Shown one piece after another: positions 23,108 through 24,176 of a stretch of DNA of 24,176 nucleotides. The stretch is from an uncultured Porphyromonas sp. (lineage in GTDB: Bacteria; Bacteroidota; Bacteroidia; Bacteroidales; Porphyromonadaceae). The stretch lies in the NCBI GenBank assembly GCA_900538385.1, contig UWSO01000032.1:1-24176 (forward strand), written 5' to 3'. Position 1 is the stretch's first letter, and each line of letters begins with the position of its first letter. Both the position numbers and the translations under genes were made by a program. Under the pieces are notes generated by a model that ran no database searches, had not been told where the DNA came from, and was given only the letters and a program-made list of their open reading frames with translations.

Positions 23108-23689
23108 ATGAAATTTCTCATCATATTCATCGTTGCTGTCTTTGTCAACAACGTAGTCCTCTCCCAGTTCCTTGGTATATGCCCCTTCTTAGGTGTCTCT
23201 AAGAAGGTCTCCACCGCCACAGGCATGGGCGCAGCCGTCACCTTCGTCTTGCTACTAGCGACGATGGTCACCTGGCTCGTACAGAGCTATATATTAGTTC
23301 CCCTGGGGCTCGAATTCCTGCAGACCATCGCCTTCATTCTCGTCATTGCCACGCTCGTGCAGATGATCGAGATGATCATCAAGAAGATCTCCCCGGCACT
23401 CTATCAGGCCCTCGGTGTCTTCCTTCCGCTGATCACGACAAACTGCTGCGTACTGGGTGTCGCCATCCTCGTCATCCAGAAGGAGTTCACCTATGCTGAG
23501 TCACTTATGTATGCCGTCTCCATCGGTATCGGCTTCCTCCTCGCTATGGTCATCTTCGCTGGTATCCGCGAGCAGCTAGCCAAGACCGGCAGCACGCCAC
23601 GAGCTATGAAGGGCACCCCCATAGCCCTCATCACCGCTGGTATCCTAGCAATGGCCTTCATGGGCTTCTCAGGTCTAGCAGCTATCTAG
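23108..23689 (+). CDS. rnfA: Rnf complex subunit A
   Basis: Integral membrane subunit of 193 residues with about six helices, pseudo-twofold partner of RnfE. NNVVLSQFLGICPFLG (C25) and TTNCCVLGVAI (C113, C114) carry the cysteines that, in the family, bind the intramembrane iron centre. It is the last gene of the operon order B-C-D-G-E-A; repeat copy 3 begins 32 bp beyond the stop and may act as the transcript end. Confidence 0.95.
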   Translation: MKFLIIFIVAVFVNNVVLSQFLGICPFLGVSKKVSTATGMGAAVTFVLLLATMVTWLVQSYILVPLGLEFLQTIAFILVIATLVQMIEMIIKKISPALYQALGVFLPLITTNCCVLGVAILVIQKEFTYAESLMYAVSIGIGFLLAMVIFAGIREQLAKTGSTPRAMKGTPIALITAGILAMAFMGFSGLAAI

Positions 23690-23720
23690 TATTCTAGATT
23701 TCGCAAATCTGATAATCGGA

Positions 23721-23874
23721 TGAGACGAGTAACCCTTTGTAGGGCTGCACGGTCGGACGCAGACCGTCGGAGCGTCCGTTGTGTTAAAGGATACAGCGTC
23801 AAGTTGTTACTCGTCACGCCTTAACGGGGACGGACGCACAGACCGTGCGTCCCTACAAATCGATACTTGTGAGA
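23721..23874. repeat. Palindromic repeat element, copy 3
   Basis: A roughly 154-bp element between rnfA and tRNA-Ser. It carries GGACGCACAGACCGTGCGTC followed by CCTACAA (23832-23858), identical to 4624-4650 of copy 1, and the inner GATACAGCGTCAA sequence shared in reverse with copy 2. The outer ends (GAGACGAGTAAC at left, a diverged partner near 23874) pair imperfectly, and the left core (23739-23780) has decayed. This copy is therefore older or rearranged. Confidence 0.75.
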
Positions 23875-23902
23875 TTTACGAAGTCGAGCTGACGCCTGGG
23901 GC

Positions 23903-23932
23903 TTGTTTATTGAGGAAAATGTAGTATCTTTG
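23903..23932 (+). promoter_or_regulatory. Promoter of tRNA-Ser
   Basis: TTG (23903-23905), a 19-bp spacer, then TATCTTTG (23925-23932), an excellent Bacteroidetes promoter. The predicted start is about 23938, giving a leader of roughly 60 nt before the mature tRNA. Confidence 0.8.
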
Positions 23933-23996
23933 CAACCGCATCAGTAGAGATGCCAGCTTACTGATTGAGGAGATTACTTCTTCAGTCATCAAGCAA

Positions 23997-24081
23997 GGAG
24001 AGGTGGCAGAGTGGTCGATCGCGGCGGTCTTGAAAACCGTTGACCTTCATGGGTCCGGGGGTTCGAATCCCTCCCTCTCCG
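23997..24081 (+). tRNA. tRNA-Ser (anticodon UGA)
   Basis: A class II tRNA of 85 nt. The acceptor GGAGAGG (23997-24003) pairs with CCTCTCC (24074-24080), and the discriminator is G24081. Anticodon stem GCGGT/ACCGT encloses the loop CTTGAAA with anticodon TGA (24031-24033), reading UCN serine codons. The long variable arm and the T arm GGGGG-TTCGAAT-CCCTC are as expected for tRNA-Ser. CCA is not encoded. It has its own promoter and terminator. Confidence 0.95.
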
Positions 24082-24130
24082 CTTTAAGTACTCTGGCAGC
24101 ACCGCTAGAGAGCACTACTGAAAAAGTATA

Positions 24131-24167
24131 AGTATCGTAATTCCAACGAGTTACGATACTTTTGTTT
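24131..24167 (+). terminator. Intrinsic terminator after tRNA-Ser
   Basis: AGTATCGTAA (24131-24140) and TTACGATACT (24151-24160) form a perfect 10-bp stem with a 10-nt loop, followed by the T-rich tract TTTGTTTT. Confidence 0.92.
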
Positions 24168-24176
24168 TATAGTCCT

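Noticed and set aside
4543..23874. Repeated palindromes as a CRISPR array
   Set aside because: The copies are dispersed over 19 kb, differ in length and arrangement, have no regular spacers and no cas genes nearby.

Overview
The window looks like a chromosomal contig from a Porphyromonas-type member of the Bacteroidales; an asaccharolytica/uenonis-like species is my guess, not proven. The evidence is a methionine gamma-lyase with the family-specific cysteine, a large secreted protein with a type IX secretion (T9SS) C-terminal signal, the gene order rseC-rnfBCDGEA, promoters of the Bacteroidetes form (TTTG, about 19-20 bp, TAnnTTTG), and little use of Shine-Dalgarno sites. All recognised genes read as intact housekeeping or envelope genes. 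I see no phage, plasmid, CRISPR or defence locus.

Layout. Positions 1-410 hold no gene but contain a cluster of nested palindromes. Methionine gamma-lyase (+) follows and ends at a strong terminator. Positions 1731-9539 hold seven minus-strand genes: 5-formyl-THF cyclo-ligase, an S41 (Ctp) protease and a dCMP/cytidine deaminase-family protein in one tight cluster; a SIMPL-domain protein downstream of thioredoxin reductase; cardiolipin synthase; and branched-chain aminotransferase. Between trxB and cls lies a roughly 380-bp gap with its own plus-strand promoter, a rod-like foldable RNA of about 190 nt and a textbook terminator. It is a candidate 6S-like small RNA.

From 9540 to 10314 there is a long gap with a palindromic mobile-type repeat, a TTCTTCCGA-rich repeat zone, a good promoter and a structured leader. 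These precede a 1418-residue T9SS cargo protein built of about 14 repeats of 85-105 residues. Next comes a 175-bp MITE with 12-bp terminal inverted repeats and a 5-bp target duplication. Then follow a GH3 lipoprotein, an aminotransferase-fold protein whose catalytic lysine position is glutamine, and the rseC-rnfBCDGEA operon encoding the ferredoxin:NAD+ redox pump. The window ends with tRNA-Ser(UGA), which has its own promoter and terminator.

Most noteworthy: (1) the lysine-less PLP-fold protein at 16376-17401; (2) a double-length RnfG with two FMN-binding-type domains; (3) the candidate structured RNA at about 6603-6898; (4) a family of palindromic elements at 4543-4702, 9648-9884 and 23721-23874, plus a decayed end at 14903-14929; (5) the MITE with a clean target duplication; (6) near-duplicate modules inside the giant T9SS protein.
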